In this document: piece by piece, positions 1-11,225 of the stretch
Position numbering within the stretch: position 1 is the first letter of the stretch
Layout of the letters: each line of letters begins with the position of its first letter
Assembly: GCA_024516035.1 (NCBI GenBank)
Contig: CM044964.1
Span: 8,129,736-8,193,735, forward strand
Reading direction: 5' to 3'
Origin: Bactericera cockerelli
Lineage: Eukaryota > Arthropoda > Insecta > Hemiptera > Triozidae
DNA length: 64,000 bases
The notes under the pieces: generated by a model
What the model saw: the letters and a program-made list of their open reading frames with translations, nothing else
Databases searched by the model: none
What the model was told of the DNA's origin: nothing
Translations under genes and position numbers: made by a program

Positions 1-205
1 GTCCCGGTAGCTCAGTGGTAAAGGTGGCACTCTGTGAATCCAGAGATTCCAGAGTTCGCAAACCCAGCCGGGACAAGACAAGTTATCCTCCCATCTGGGA
101 TTTTTACCACAGAATAATACGTCTTGGGCTTACTGGTGGAATAATGGGACCTTGATAGTCTTAATCCGGGGGTACCTGTAAATAAGGCGATATTATTATT
201 ATTTT
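1..205 (+). mobile_element. SINE-A (tRNA-derived), window start to TATTATTATT tail
   Basis: The head has a Pol III A box (TAGCTCAGTGG) and a B box (here TTCGCAAACCC, diverged from GGTTCGAAACCC), closed by CCGGGAC. The body has TTATCCTCCCATYTGGGATT and the tail GGCGATATTATTATT. Body and tail recur in the copies at 23958, 29560, 52588 and 54290. A genuine tRNA gene is unlikely because the same body always follows. Confidence 0.88.
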
Positions 206-310
206 TTATGCATTGGTGGTTGAGTGATTTCAAAGTCAGACTCTGTTGGTTCGAATTCGAACTAGTGCAAGGTTTTTTCCACTTAATGTATGAACATTAC
301 AATTTTCCCT
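206..310 (+). mobile_element. Degraded tRNA-like SINE (probably SINE-F)
   Basis: TGGTTGAGTGA and GTTGGTTCGAATTC look like A and B boxes, followed by AGTGCAAGGTTTTTTCC as in SINE-F. Confidence 0.45.
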
Positions 311-348
311 ATTTATAAAAAATAATATTTAATTTATTAATATTTGTA

Positions 349-500
349 GTAACCTTGGCCGAGTGGGTTAGCGCGCTAGGCATCGCACGCATGATGCCTT
401 GTGTTCGATCCCCAGCAGGGCAGGAATTTTTCTGCTCTGTACATAAATGTTCGGGGTCCACTAATACCTCATGAGGAAAAATGAGTAGCTTCTTTTATTT
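349..500 (+). mobile_element. SINE-B (class II tRNA-derived)
   Basis: The head TGGCCGAGTGGGTTAGCGCG resembles Leu/Ser tRNA A boxes; B box GTTCGATCCCC. The body GGCAGGAATTTTT and GGGGTCCACTAATACCTCATG recurs at 24360, 34575 and 16455. Confidence 0.8.
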
Positions 501-697
501 CATTCAAACTTTTGTTAATTATCTTCGACAGTCGAAATGCTGAATCGAATTTCAAACCTTTCCACATCTTTCCTCGTTCGTTGAAATTATCCCAAAAACC
601 ACATCACACAAGGAGAAAAAAAAAGTAATTGGGATCCCCCACTACGAAACGAAATATTGTTTTTATTAGAGTTGATTACACAATGCTGATATTTAGG

Positions 698-1000
698 TCA
701 CCATTGTCTCGCTCGCCCCCCCCCCCCCCTATGCGCCCCTGCTTCGACGCCCCCCCCCCCTCCCCACCCTTCCATCCCTGTCTCTTCTGAGAAAACCATT
801 TTTTTTTTTTTCCTTTTCTTTTTTCGTCTTAACTCTACGAACCCCCCACGGGTATTTAAGAAGGTAAAAAATAGGACACTATAGGCAGGGGGAGAGGGGG
901 GAGGTGTGAAGAGGAAGGGGGGAGCGTGGGAAGACAGTGATGGTTTTTTTTTCGGGAAAAATGTGGTGGAACGGGGGAGGACCTGTTTTCCTTGTGTCGA
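698..1000. repeat. Homopolymer C/G and T tracts
   Basis: C runs of 10-13 (719-759), a T run (800-811) and G-rich sequence. No gene is supported; the open frame across it is low complexity. Confidence 0.8.
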
Positions 1001-1565
1001 GGTAAGTAATGGATATAGATAAATAAAGGAGTGCAGAGGAGTTGGGGTGGTTAGAAATTGGGGTAGTATTTTATTGGGGGATTGATGGGTTTCGGGGGAC
1101 TCAAATTGATCATGGATTTTTTTGTTCATGTTACGAAGAACGTATAGTTTTGGGGGATAAAAACGGGTATGGAGTAATTTTGGGCGTTTTGGGGTTGAAA
1201 GGGGGGAGGATGAGGGGGCAGTAACGTCATGGAGACGTTTTTTCGAGAGATATGGGAGGATGGGGTAGGTCGCATGTTTTCATGCTTTGTTTACAGATGT
1301 TTTTTTGGATGGCCGGTGGCGTTTGAAAATATTATTTTTCTATACTCGTAATATAAGACAAGAAAGATAAGAGATATAAATGCTAGTTATTTGTGAGATT
1401 ATGTCACAAGTTTTAGTGGTTAGCATCGACATTACAAGAACTAATGCTGATGCATTATATCAAATCTTCAATCAACCATTATTTCCCTATATCAATCTCG
1501 TAATACCGCCACTGGTCGTTGCCCACTCTATAACTACCCAAAATGTTCTCACGAGGCTAGAGTAG

Positions 1566-1680
1566 GCCCCCAAATCCAAAGTACAAAGCCGAAAAAATCC
1601 GAACCCGCCGATATTCGAACCCCGGTCACCTGGAGTGCAAGCCGAGCATGCTGCCGCTAGGCCAAGGTGACTAGTGTGAC
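1566..1680 (-). mobile_element. SINE-G (tRNA-derived)
   Basis: On the - strand: TTGGCCTAGCGGCAGCATGC, then GGGGTTCGAATATCGG, then a body shared with 18835-18935. Confidence 0.65.
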
Positions 1681-1713
1681 TACTCTTTTGCTATAATATA
1701 CCTAATATGTAAT

Positions 1714-2075
1714 AATAATAATAATTCCGTGTCCGTGAGATAGGTACTGACACCTAAATTACGGTGGTTAGAGGATTAAATGGACGCCCAGATCCAATGT
1801 CTAGGCTCCTTTCATGTCCATTGATTTTATTAGGTTTTAACGTCCTGACTTGAGGTAGATAGGACGGGGGTTTTACCCTCCATTCGCTGGGAATCGTACC
1901 AGCTACCCACATTAACCTCACCCAGCCTGGTTAGGGCCGGAATTGCCAGCCTTACATTTTCTGAGGGAACAGATTTTCCTGTGCGAAAAGTCTGCTCCAT
2001 CCGGGAATCGAACTCAGGATCTCTGGACTACGGGCAGAAGTCACAACCATTACGCCACGGAGGCTGGCTATGTAA
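1714..2075 (-). mobile_element. SINE-C (tRNA-derived), essentially full length
   Basis: On the - strand the head GCCTCCGTGGCGTAATGGTT and B box GAGTTCGATTCCCGG are followed by the shared central domain (GGTAGCTGGTACGATTCCC, GCGAATGGAGGGTAAAACCC) and the tail CTATCTCACGGACACGGAAT before ATTATT. The central domain is shared with the 5S-SINE. Confidence 0.85.
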
Positions 2076-2529
2076 TAATAGACTTTTTAGAAAATGAACT
2101 TTTTCATTTTGTCATTGGTAACCTTCCAAAATTTCAGCTCAATCCGACTAGCGGTTCTCGAGTTATAGCGTTTCAAACATACACAATTACACACGCACAA
2201 ACGAATCATTTTAATAATATAAGATGTATGTATATAATATGCTTTTAAAACTCATGCTTTTTAGACCTCTCATTTCTGATTTTTAGATTTTCTAATGTCA
2301 AAAAAAAGCCAAGGACATATTCACAGATTCAAAGCCGCGGTACACAACATGCTTGGAAGCTGATTCCGGCAAACATTTTTCCAGAGTGAACATACTTATT
2401 CTTAGCTTATAATTATGTATGCAGTTCTCTATACCATAGGTATATTTAAGCATATTTTTACTTACTCTAAATTAATTATAAAATTTGTATAAAAACTACA
2501 GAAAAATGAGATATCATTTTATTCGTATT

Positions 2530-2830
2530 ATTATTACTTCCGAGAAATTTCTAATATTAGAAATCGGAAGTATTGTGTTCGTTTTTGTAAAAAAAAATAT
2601 TTTTTTGCTCCGATTTCAATTTTTTTCATATTTCTGGACGTTTCATAACCTCCTGAGCAAATTTGGTTTTGTGTCCGTCTGTCGGTCTGTCGGTCTGTCG
2701 GTCTGTCGGTCTGTCGGTCCGTCGATCCGTCGATCCGTCGGTCTGTTAAAACGATTCCTTGTAACGCGCAAATCTCGGAAACTACTCGACGGATTTTGAT
2801 GAAATGTTGCACACATCTAGGAGACATTCT
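2530..2830 (+). mobile_element. HINE-2: second Helentron-like family, 5' part with (GTCTGTCG)n
   Basis: It has the same plan as HINE-1 with different sequence: a palindrome CTAATATTAG, TATTGTGTTCG, GGACGTTTCATAACCTC (HINE-1 has GGACGAATCATAGCCTC), then a GTCTGTCG microsatellite at 2673-2745, then AATCTCGGAAACTACTCGAC. The far end is not clear; similar diverged sequence continues to about 3335. Confidence 0.6.
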
Positions 2831-3465
2831 GCAGATGGTCCCATTTTAAATTCATCGAATTCGTATTAGCGGTTCTGGGTGAAAGAGACCATGCGCCTGA
2901 CCACTAACTTTTTACTTAAATGCTTATATCTCATGAACGGTACACCCGATTTTAATGAAATTTTGTATGTATATGCATATTATTGTTTTACATAGGATAT
3001 TTATATTTATTTTTTAATTAATTATAATTTGACTCTGATATTTAAGAAAATCCGAAATTTTGGACAAAAAAGTCAAAAAATAAGGACCACGACTTGCCGA
3101 TACAGAATTTTTTGTGGAATCTAGAATGTAGAAAAAACGATTTGCTACCATATAAAACAAATTTGAAGAAAATCGGTTCAGTCGTTTTGGAGATACAAGT
3201 AATTTTGTATAAAATCTCAAAATTGGCACGTGTTAACAATGTGAAACAATCACGAGGAAGTATTGTGTCCATAATTGGCAGTGTTTTTTACTTTTTCATG
3301 ACAAAACAAAATAAAACTCTGAAGAAATGAACGAAATCGCTCGTAAATTACCTTAGTTCTTTGGTTTCACTAATAACTTAATTATTGTCTTCAATTCTCT
3401 GTGTTTTTTTCTGTTCATTCTTCAAGTTCTTTCCCACTGATCCTTCTCCTTTTTTTTTTTTTTTT

Positions 3466-3610
3466 GGTTTAACTTCACTTTTAACTGCATGGTCATCTAG
3501 TCATATCGCGACGGGGGTTTTGCCCTCCAATCGCTGGAAACTAACAAATCATCTACTCAAATTAACCTCACCCACCCTGAGTGGGGCCGGGAATAGCCAG
3601 CATCCATCCT
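3466..3610 (-). mobile_element. 5S-SINE 3' part
   Basis: The - strand shows the central domain (CCCACTCAGGGTGGGTGAGG) and the tail CATGCAGTTAAAAGTGAAG. Confidence 0.75.
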
Positions 3611-3699
3611 CTCCCATACATAATTTGTTTGCCATTATATGTTCCTTTCTTATCTTTAATTTTCTCTTCTGCTTTATTGTCCGAATATTATTGGATACC

Positions 3700-5230
3700 T
3701 TTCATTTTTTTCTTTTATAATGTCATATTCATCTATTATTTTCTTTTCTCTCTCTCTTCCAATCTTCTTCCATCTTCTCTTCTCTTCTTCTATGGTTAAC
3801 TTCGCCTTCATCAATTATCTTCTTCTCTCTCCTTCCTTCTCTTTGTCTCCTTTGACTTTCTTCTCCTTAATGTCGTCTTCATCAATTATCCGTGTAAGAA
3901 ATGTCAAACTCGCACGCAACCTGTCCTGACAAAGCTACATTCTTCTTTTCAATTCTCACTCTGATTCTTCTTTGCCTTCCTTTCCTTCTGTTTCGTTTTC
4001 TATCTCATTTCTCTGTGTCTCTCTAGTTTGTACGTACAGCTTTCTCTCTCAATCACCTTCAATGATTTTATTTATTTCCCTACTTCTTTCTTTTTTTATC
4101 ATCCTAATTCTTTTATACCTTCTTTTTTCGTTCAATAATTATGTAGTTTAGTTTTAAGCTAATATATAATTAGTCCATAAGATGACGTTGAACACATTCG
4201 ACCACGAATATTTTATCTTAATATATAAATGTCAAAGTCACTGACTGACTGACTGATCATCGGTCTACAGCCTAAACCGTAATACCTAGCGAGCTGAAAT
4301 TTTGACATAACATTCCTTGCATACTGAATACGTGCAATAAGAAAGGATTTTGCAAAAGTCCAACTCAGGTTGGGTGAGGTTGTCCAGGAAATCAGGACAG
4401 CTGGTACAATATTCTCAGTAATACGAGGGTCAACAGCTTTTATTATTAAGTTATTGAAATTTTCAATTTCTTAGGACCATGTAGTAGAAATGTCGAATCT
4501 ATTTTTTTCTTCATTTTTTATTATTCTTCCTTCCTCTCCTCTCATTCCTTTGATCCTTTCTCTCGTTAGCTTCTTCTGTAATCACATATTTGTCTTATTC
4601 CCTATTTCCTCTTCTTCATCATTTCTATTTCTCTCTTTATCTCCTAACTTAAAACACGCGTTTTTTTATTATCTGTTTTTTTCTGACTTCTTTTCGCCAT
4701 GGTGTCTATTTTTGTAATTTTTAACTGTTGTAGCTTGCGTTATCTGTATATTCCCCTCTCTCTCTTTCAATCTCTTTCTCCCTCCCTCCCTACCGCATCT
4801 CATACTCTCTCTCTCTCCCTCTCCCATCTCTCACCCTCTCCCCCTCTACCTCTCTCTCTCCCTGTCCTCCTCTATTTCTCTCTCCCTCTCCCCCTCCATC
4901 TCTCTCTTTTCCGCTCTTTCTCTTAATCTCTTTCTAAATCTCCCTCTCTCCCCCCCCCTCTCTCTCTCTTTTTCCGCTCTTTCTCATATTCTCTCCCTCT
5001 CTTTCTCTATCCCCCCTCTCTCTTTCTCTCTCTCCCCCTTCCCCTCTGCCCTTTTCTCTCCGCCTCTCTCTCTCCCTCTCTCCCCCCTTCTCTCTCTGTC
5101 TCTCTACTCCGCTTTTTCTTTAATTCTCTCCCCATACCTCTAGTAATCTTCATCAACATCTTTCTTTCTTATCTCTACCTATTACCTCTCCCCTCTCCTC
5201 TCTCCCCTCCCCCATTTCTCTCTCCTCCTT
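3700..5230. repeat. Pyrimidine-rich low-complexity region, (CT)n
   Basis: The + strand is almost all C and T at 3700-3880, 3940-4140, 4495-4680 and above all 4740-5230. A HINE-3 piece is embedded at 4195. The open frames are Ser/Leu/Phe-rich artefacts. Confidence 0.85.
4195..4330 (+). mobile_element. HINE-3 5' fragment
   Basis: AATATATAAATGTC, (GACT)n and GATCATCG...CTACAGCC match 63721-63860. Confidence 0.65.
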
Positions 5231-5719
5231 AAATTTATATCCTACCCACACTCTGTCTCCATTTCTTTTTTAAGCCTGTTCTCAATATCTTCAGCTATAA
5301 CCTCATCAATGTCATCGTTCACCATTTATTTCCTATCTATTCTATTTCCATTCTAAATTACTTACTGGAATACCGGACTTTATCCAAGATATTGAAATTC
5401 TTTTCTTGATTTATTTGAACGACTTGATTGAATTAATTTCTATTTCGATATCTATGATGATGATAATTATTATTACGTCGATACAGATCATGTAAATAGC
5501 TGTCTAAAAGAAACCAGTATAATACTAGTGAAATATTCACTATCACTCTTCAACATTAGGTATTTATGGAAGAGAAAAAAATTCAGGTCCAATGTATAAG
5601 TTAAAATTAGTTTATTTATTGCACGTTGCCTAATCTAGAAATAACAGGCGCAAATACAACGAAACCTGTAATGTTAGAGCTCAGCTATTCTGGTACCATG
5701 TTAGTTTTCCTTTCTTTTT

Positions 5720-5925
5720 TTAATTTATGTTTAACGTTGCTTTCAACGGCATGGTCATATCACGACTGCGAATGGAGGGTACCCTCCATTGGAAACTCAC
5801 AAACCTGCTACCCAATTTAACCTCTCCCAATTGAGGATTGGGCCTTCAACTCGCTGGGCGTTGCTTAACTTCGGTGATCCCTCTAGAATTGGTGCATTCA
5901 ACGCGTCATTAACGCTGGTAGTTTC
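5720..5925 (-). mobile_element. 5S-SINE
   Basis: On the - strand: a 5S-rRNA-like head (GGATCACCGAAGTTAAGCAA), then the central domain and the tail AAGCAACGTTAAAC. The first part of the 5S sequence is shortened. Confidence 0.82.
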
Positions 5926-5957
5926 ATTTATAACTTGGCAGTGGTCAGTGTCTAGAA

Positions 5958-6114
5958 CAGGCATGTCAAACTGGCGGCCCGCGGGCCGCATGTGGCCCGC
6001 CTGGTCAATTTGTGCGGCCCGCTGCGAGCGTTAGGGTATTGAGTACCTGCGGCCCGCCAATGATCAGCACAACTGAAAAATGGCCCTTCATACATTTTGA
6101 GTTTGACGTGCCTG
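5958..6114. mobile_element. 157-bp hAT-type MITE with 8-bp target duplication
   Basis: Ends CAGGCATGTCAAACT and AGTTTGACGTGCCTG are inverted repeats. The identical 8-base GTCTAGAA flanks both sides (5950-5957, 6115-6122), as expected of hAT insertion. The interior is GC-rich and carries several GCGGCCCGC blocks. Confidence 0.9.
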
Positions 6115-6295
6115 GTCTAGAATGTAAGTATTTATTCAATCGAAGATCATCAGTGAAGCCTGGATTTTTGCATATTGCATAATTGCATATTTTGCCAGTT
6201 TTTTCGGAGTTTGCATATTTGAGCAAAATTCAGCATATTTCAACAATATTGGCCAAATATTGCATATTTCGGTGTTTATTCGATAAGTAGTCCAT

Positions 6296-6480
6296 TCAAA
6301 TCTTAGGACGTTAAGCAACGTCCAGCGAGGTGAAGACTTCGTGATGCTGGCATTCCGGCCCAACCCAGGCTGGGTGAGGTTAATGTGGGTAGCAGGTTTG
6401 TGAGTTTCCTGCGAATGGAGGGTAACACCCCCGTCGTGATATGACCATGCAGTTGAAAGCGACGTTAAACCCCCCCCCAA
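6296..6480 (+). mobile_element. 5S-SINE
   Basis: GGACGTTAAGCAACGTCCAG, GAAGACTTCGTGATGCTGGC, AGGCTGGGTGAGGTTAATGT and GATATGACCATGCAGTTGAA, then a poly-A tail (6480-6493). Confidence 0.85.
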
Positions 6481-6671
6481 AAAAAAAAAAAAATCTTAGG
6501 ACGTAAATCCCAAAATCACATTTTGTGAGTGTACCTACCTATCTTCATTGTGAATTTATTTGGGTACCTACTGAGTACTGACAAGCAGCTAGCCTACTGA
6601 AACAAGATCAAACGAGTCGTAACGCGTCTGCAATACTCTCATCTGCACTCCACGTATCAGTATTAGTATGT

Positions 6672-6862
6672 TTATGAATATAAGAGAATACCTGGACAGC
6701 TGTTTCGAGCTTATTTGCTCTCATCAGCAGGTCATAGTTCTGAATATCCATGCCATCAACTAACCTCTCTATTTTAATCAGTCTAAACAGAAAAGTGAGA
6801 AGTTGTATTTGATGTACATGGATATCAGAACATACCTGAACAGATGTTTCGTCAAATAGAAA
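6672..6862 (-). ncRNA. Tandem hammerhead ribozyme repeat: one near-complete and one partial copy
   Basis: On the - strand the complete core is CTGATGA (6727-6721), stem II GAGC/GCTC with a 6-base loop (6720-6707), GAAA (6706-6703) and GTC cleaved after the base at 6695. Stem I has ACCTG/CAGGT, then a weaker AGAA/TTCT. A second 3' half (GACGAAAC, TGTT, CAGGTATGTTCTGATATCC) lies at about 6855-6815, exactly 144 bases away, measured cut site to cut site. A head-to-tail arrangement of about 144-base monomers fits retrozymes or the repeated pLTRs of Penelope-like elements. No reverse transcriptase was seen. Confidence 0.8.
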
Positions 6863-6879
6863 CAAATTAGACATGAATA

Positions 6880-6935
6880 GACTCACCACCGTGATATAGG
6901 TATCAATACCTATCTCACGGACACGGTAAAAAAAA
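6880..6935 (+). mobile_element. SINE-C tail fragment
   Basis: ACCGTGATATAGGTATC and CTATCTCACGGACACGG, the 3' end of SINE-C, without its ATT tail. Confidence 0.65.
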
Positions 6936-7304
6936 ACTGAAAGTACAGAATATCTAGTAACTAGGTCCAGGTATGTCAAAAATCTTTCACCTCACCCTGT
7001 CACGAACTGCATCGGTGCAACTTAATAGCACGCTCCGCAAAATATTATAAGGTGGCATGCAGTTTTCTATTAATTCACACAAAAGCGACGTTTTTTCGAG
7101 TGTATGTTTTGGAGTTGGTTTTTTTTTTCCTGCCCCAGAAAAAGAAATGTATGTTTTAGCGAAATAATACTCTCGAGAAACGCACGGTGAGTTATTAATT
7201 GCATACAGTGGGCCAGTGGGTCGTTATACCTTTGCTAACTATTCGGATTTTTTTTTAATGAAAGGCGTCCGGATATTCTATGAAAAAGAACAGTTGTTTT
7301 TGTG

Positions 7305-7491
7305 GCTGCTAGATTGGCTACTGCTGGGGTGATTAATGGTTTCCAGCCAAACTCAAGAGAAAAGTTGGCTTGTTCTAAACCACATATTTATATGTGCGAT
7401 TAACCATCGTGAGAACTTGGACATTTTCTTTGTAAGAGGTTAAACACTTGGGAACTGCAACTTAGCCTGGGTTTTTAGGGTTGGCTAGTGC
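7305..7491 (+). repeat. Repeat R-J, interrupted by a hAT MITE
   Basis: It matches 59400-59600 (GCTACTGCTGGGGTGATTAA, GTTGGCTTGTTCTAAACCAC, GTGCGATTAACCATCGTGAG). Nature unknown. Confidence 0.7.
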
Positions 7492-8003
7492 CAGCGGTCG
7501 GCAACCTTTTGAACTACGCGGACCCCTAGCTTATCTCGATTTTTTTTAAGGGACCCCCAAATTACAAGAGCGTGGAGGGGGGGGGGTATGAAAGAAGAGT
7601 AGGTTGATATGTAAATGGTTATTAAGATTCTTAGTGGATTTGGTTCTTTATTAAAACAAGAAAACGAAAATAAAAACATTACCCAAATTAATAACGGTAA
7701 AAAATTATTGAATTAACCTACTGAACCACTCAATGGTTAATGAGGAGGCTGCACTTGTTTCCGTCCGACCAGTTCTTATATACGTGGGGCCAAAATTGAT
7801 ACGCCGACTCGGAGATCATTTTTGCATGCGGATGCTAGACATAGAGAGTTAGGGGGAAGTAGGGTACTTCGGACTATTTATGATTCGAGTTCATGAGCTA
7901 TTTTTCTTCTTCTTTTTTTATTATCCTGAAATGGCTTCGCGGACCCCCAATTTAGCTCTCGCGGACCCCCGGGGGTCCGCGGACCCCAGGTTGCCGACCG
8001 CTG
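7492..8003. mobile_element. 512-bp hAT-type MITE inserted in repeat R-J
   Basis: Ends CAGCGGTCGGCAACCT and AGGTTGCCGACCGCTG are inverted. Sub-terminal GCGGACCCC blocks occur at both ends. Flanks GCTAGTGC and GCTAGTCC agree at 7 of 8 bases, an old target duplication. The interrupted R-J sequence is uninterrupted at 59385-59595. Confidence 0.85.
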
Positions 8004-8429
8004 GGCTAGTCCATCCCATCTCTTCTCCTTAAAAAACGACCCCCAGATAGACACACAAAAAATGATCAGTAGTAATTAGTAGTGATTCATTTTGAATTTG
8101 AATTCAAGACGGTCCCATCACGCTAACATTTTATTGATGTCTCTTAGGCTTTCTCTGCCACTTAACTCCGACCTAAAATACAATACAATACTCTGTTTAT
8201 CTTTCTTTTCTCTTTTTATTATTCAGTAAACGCGGATTACAAAAGATCTTTTTCTAACTATTACATTAAATTGGTTCCCTAGCTAATGAAATTGTAATTA
8301 TTCTTTCATTCTTGCAAAGAATGAGGCCAAAGAGTCCCTTTACTCTCACAGTCTAAACAAATTCTAAACACAAAAGGGTTAAGAAATCTCGGTTGTCCCT
8401 TATCGGAACTTAACGTGGCGGGAAATCAT

Positions 8430-9480
8430 AAAGTATTAACATCACTGGTTTTGGGGGAGCGGAGGAGAAAGAAAAATTGAAGGAGAAGAAATCGAGAAAG
8501 AGGAAGTAAAGAGGAGAGAGGAAAAGGAAAAATGTTTCTCTCCTCTTTGCGTTGCTTTCTCATTTCCCTTTCATGCACTTCGGTATGAGGCATGAAAGGG
8601 AATTGAGAAGGAGATGAAGCGAGAATAGGAGAAAGGGAAAGAAGAAGAAGAATATGAAGAAATAGCAAAGGGATGGAAGAGAAGAAAGAGAAGAGATTGC
8701 GAAGAATAAGAAGAAGAATAGGAAGAAGGGGAAATAAAGAGAAAGCAAATAATAAGAAGAAAAATAGAAGAAAAGTTAGAAGAAGAGGAAAAGAAGAGAA
8801 GAAGAAGAACAATAGGAAGAAGAGGAAAGAAAGAGAAAGCGAATAATAAGACGAAAAAGTTAGAAAAGAGTAAGAAGAAGAGGAAAGGAAGAGAAAAAGG
8901 GCAAGGAAGAGAAGGAGATGAGAGGAAGAAGAGAAAGAGAAAGAAAAAGAGAAACAGAACAGGAAAGAGAAAGAGAAATGAAAAGGAAAGTGAAAGATAA
9001 AGATAAAGCGAAAGAAACAGAGAAAGAGAAAGAAAAAGGGAAAGAGACAAAGAAAGACAATTAGTAATGCCAAAATGCACCCCTAAAATGTTAAATTTAA
9101 TGCAGTAACAAGTGTAGAGCAAGGTCAAGTTGAAGTATATTTAGGGAGAAGGGGGGTCGAATGGAAGGGGGGGGAGGGGGGGGAGAGGAGCGAAGTCAAT
9201 GGGAGGAAGAGGCCAGAAGAGGTGGAGGAGAGAAAGAAAGATGGAAGAGTAGTGGGAAGGAGGATCTGGTAAGGAGAGACGATGGAAGAGAAAGATAGAA
9301 AATAAGGGAGAGAGAAAGAGAATAAGGGAGAGAGAGAAAAAAGTAGAGAGAGAGAGAAATAGAGATCGAGAGCGAAAGAGAGACAAATAGCGATAGAGAG
9401 AGGAAGGAAGAGAGAAAGAGAGAGAGAATAAGGGAGAGAGAGATAGAGAGAGAGAGGGAGAAAGAGAGAAAGTAGGTAGA
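8430..9480. repeat. Purine-rich tract, (GA)n/(GAA)n
   Basis: The + strand is nearly all A and G for about 1 kb, with a short break at 9061-9140. Long - strand frames of Phe/Leu/Ser are by-products. Confidence 0.9.
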
Positions 9481-9824
9481 CTAGTAATAGGTTGGAATGT
9501 AAGTTAGGTTGTCATATTCGTGTAAATCATAATCATGATTGATAGTAAAATTACTCAAACCAGCCCCATTACAATGCACCGTGCCCGGATTTCGTACTGC
9601 CACCCTTGAGGATGAGAGGGTACAATAAAAAAAGCGGAAAACAGAATAGCTTTCCCTAACTTACCCAAATCATGCAACGCGGTGATTCTTTCCTGTCGAA
9701 TATTGCTGTCTTTTTTTTTCTTTATGTACACCTGTGCTATCTATTCTATGTTTTATAGTTTTAAAATACACATTTTATACAATTAGGGACTAGTTTTTTC
9801 TAGGTACTTCTCAAAGGGTATGAT

Positions 9825-10035
9825 GGTGAGCCAGCTCCGACGGCGCGTTGAATGCACCGGAGTTAAGCAACGTCCAGAGAAGTGAAGACTTCGTGATGCT
9901 GGCATTCCGGCCCAACCCAGACTGAGTGAGGTTAATTTGAGTAACTGGTATGTGAGTTTCTAGCGAATAGAGGGTAAAACCCCGGTCGTGATATGACTAT
10001 GCAGCTGAAAGCGACGTTAAACCCAAATGAAAATA
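9825..10035 (+). mobile_element. 5S-SINE with 5S-like head
   Basis: CGTTGAATGCACCGGAGTTA, AAGCAACGTCCAGAGAAGTG, central domain, and tail GCTGAAAGCGACGTTAAACC. Confidence 0.85.
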
Positions 10036-10079
10036 AAAAAGTATTTGATCTATTTTTTTTACATTGTCAATGAAATTTT

Positions 10080-10295
10080 AGTTTTCACTTTTCTGTGAAT
10101 TACATCTACTCACACTCGCTTCACTAAATATTTGCTTAACACAGGACTCGAACCATCGCATTGACCTCTGATTACCTTATCTATCAAGCTACTTTTGGTT
10201 TCAGCTTCCAGCCAATGAAGTATTCAGGACTGGAGCTGGAAATCGCACCCACATCAACCTCACCCAGCCTGGGTAGAGCCGGAAGTGTTCTTCGT
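10080..10295 (-). mobile_element. SINE-E fragment followed by the shared central domain
   Basis: On the - strand the SINE-E head region and CGAGTCCTGTGTTAAGC lie at 10090-10195; 10200-10295 carries GGCTCTACCCAGGCTGGGTG of the central domain. Confidence 0.6.
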
Positions 10296-10392
10296 ACATG
10301 TCCTCTTCGCAAACTTAACACGCATTTTTGTTGGCAAAATTTATCTCTTATTTATCTGCTTGTACGTTAAATTATGTATTTTATTTTTAAGA

Positions 10393-10690
10393 TGAGTGAT
10401 TCACAGCCGTTTTTTATTTCGTAGCCATGAAACAGGAGCTACTGTAGACGCTCGTGGTCTGTGTTGTAGCCTGCCCATCCCGTAGTATGCCTCCCCTCTG
10501 ATGGGCGAGAAGTGACACAATACTTCCTAATAAGGTGCTGGGTCAACTCGAGCGCACCGGAAGGTATCCCTTACAAACAACTGTAACCAAATTAAGAATA
10601 CAAATTTTTGTCGGCACGGGGGATCGAACCCGGCACCTTCCGCATGGCAAGCGAGTGCTTAACCACTGACCTAATCGCGCGTACCTATTT
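10393..10690 (-). mobile_element. SINE-D (tRNA-Gly-like), full length
   Basis: On the - strand the head has an anticodon-like GCC in a TTGCCAT loop and the B box GGGTTCGATCCCC. The body includes CACTTCTCGCCCATCAGAGG and the tail TTTCATGGCTACGAAATAAA. Related copies: 10945, 33337, 35025 and 37545. Confidence 0.82.
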
Positions 10691-10944
10691 GTTCATTTGC
10701 TTCATCAGCATTGTAATCAGAAACAAAAACCTGCAAAAGCAAAAAAAAAGCAACAATGTATAATTTCAGCATAATTTCTGGCTATTCCATAACAGGTTTA
10801 TTTTACGAGCCACTAATTATTTACTGCTTATGAAGTAGGTACCAATTGGCTTTTCCCCCGTAATTACTGAAATATTTAATCAAGTGCATTTTAAGTAGGT
10901 GAAACCCCACCACCCTCCCTAAAACCCAAATTTCAGTGGCGGAG

Positions 10945-11225
10945 ATGAATGTTTCGCAGCCGTTATTATTTCGTAGCCATGAAACAGGAGTTACGGTGGA
11001 CGCTTGTGGTCTGTGTTGTAGCCTGCCCATCCCGTAGTATGCCTCCCCTCTGATGGGCGAGAAGTGACACAATATTTCCTATTTAAGTGCTGGGGCAACA
11101 CGAGCGCACCGCGCGGAAGGTATCCCTTACACACAAAGTTATTTATATTTGTGTTGATCACTATCGTGATTTCACAACTTCTCTAACTCGCTTTACTGAA
11201 TCTCTGCCGAAACATAAAACAGTTT
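10945..11225 (-). mobile_element. SINE-D tail part (10945-11135) and SINE-E tail part (11140-11225)
   Basis: CTGATGGGCGAGAAGTGACA and TAGCCATGAAACAGGAG identify SINE-D; GTGTTGATCACTATCGTGAT identifies the SINE-E tail. Neither has a head. Confidence 0.7.

Noticed and set aside
1042..1224. Short + strand frames near 1042-1565
   Set aside because: Length expected by chance; no motif or conservation visible.
2673..2745. (GTCTGTCG)n as an independent microsatellite locus
   Set aside because: It is the internal microsatellite of a HINE-2 element, as in the HINE-1 copies.
6608..6979. 123-codon - strand frame that looks protein-like
   Set aside because: It runs through the two hammerhead repeats and a SINE-C tail; the same words recur at 33020 and 13740 without the frame.
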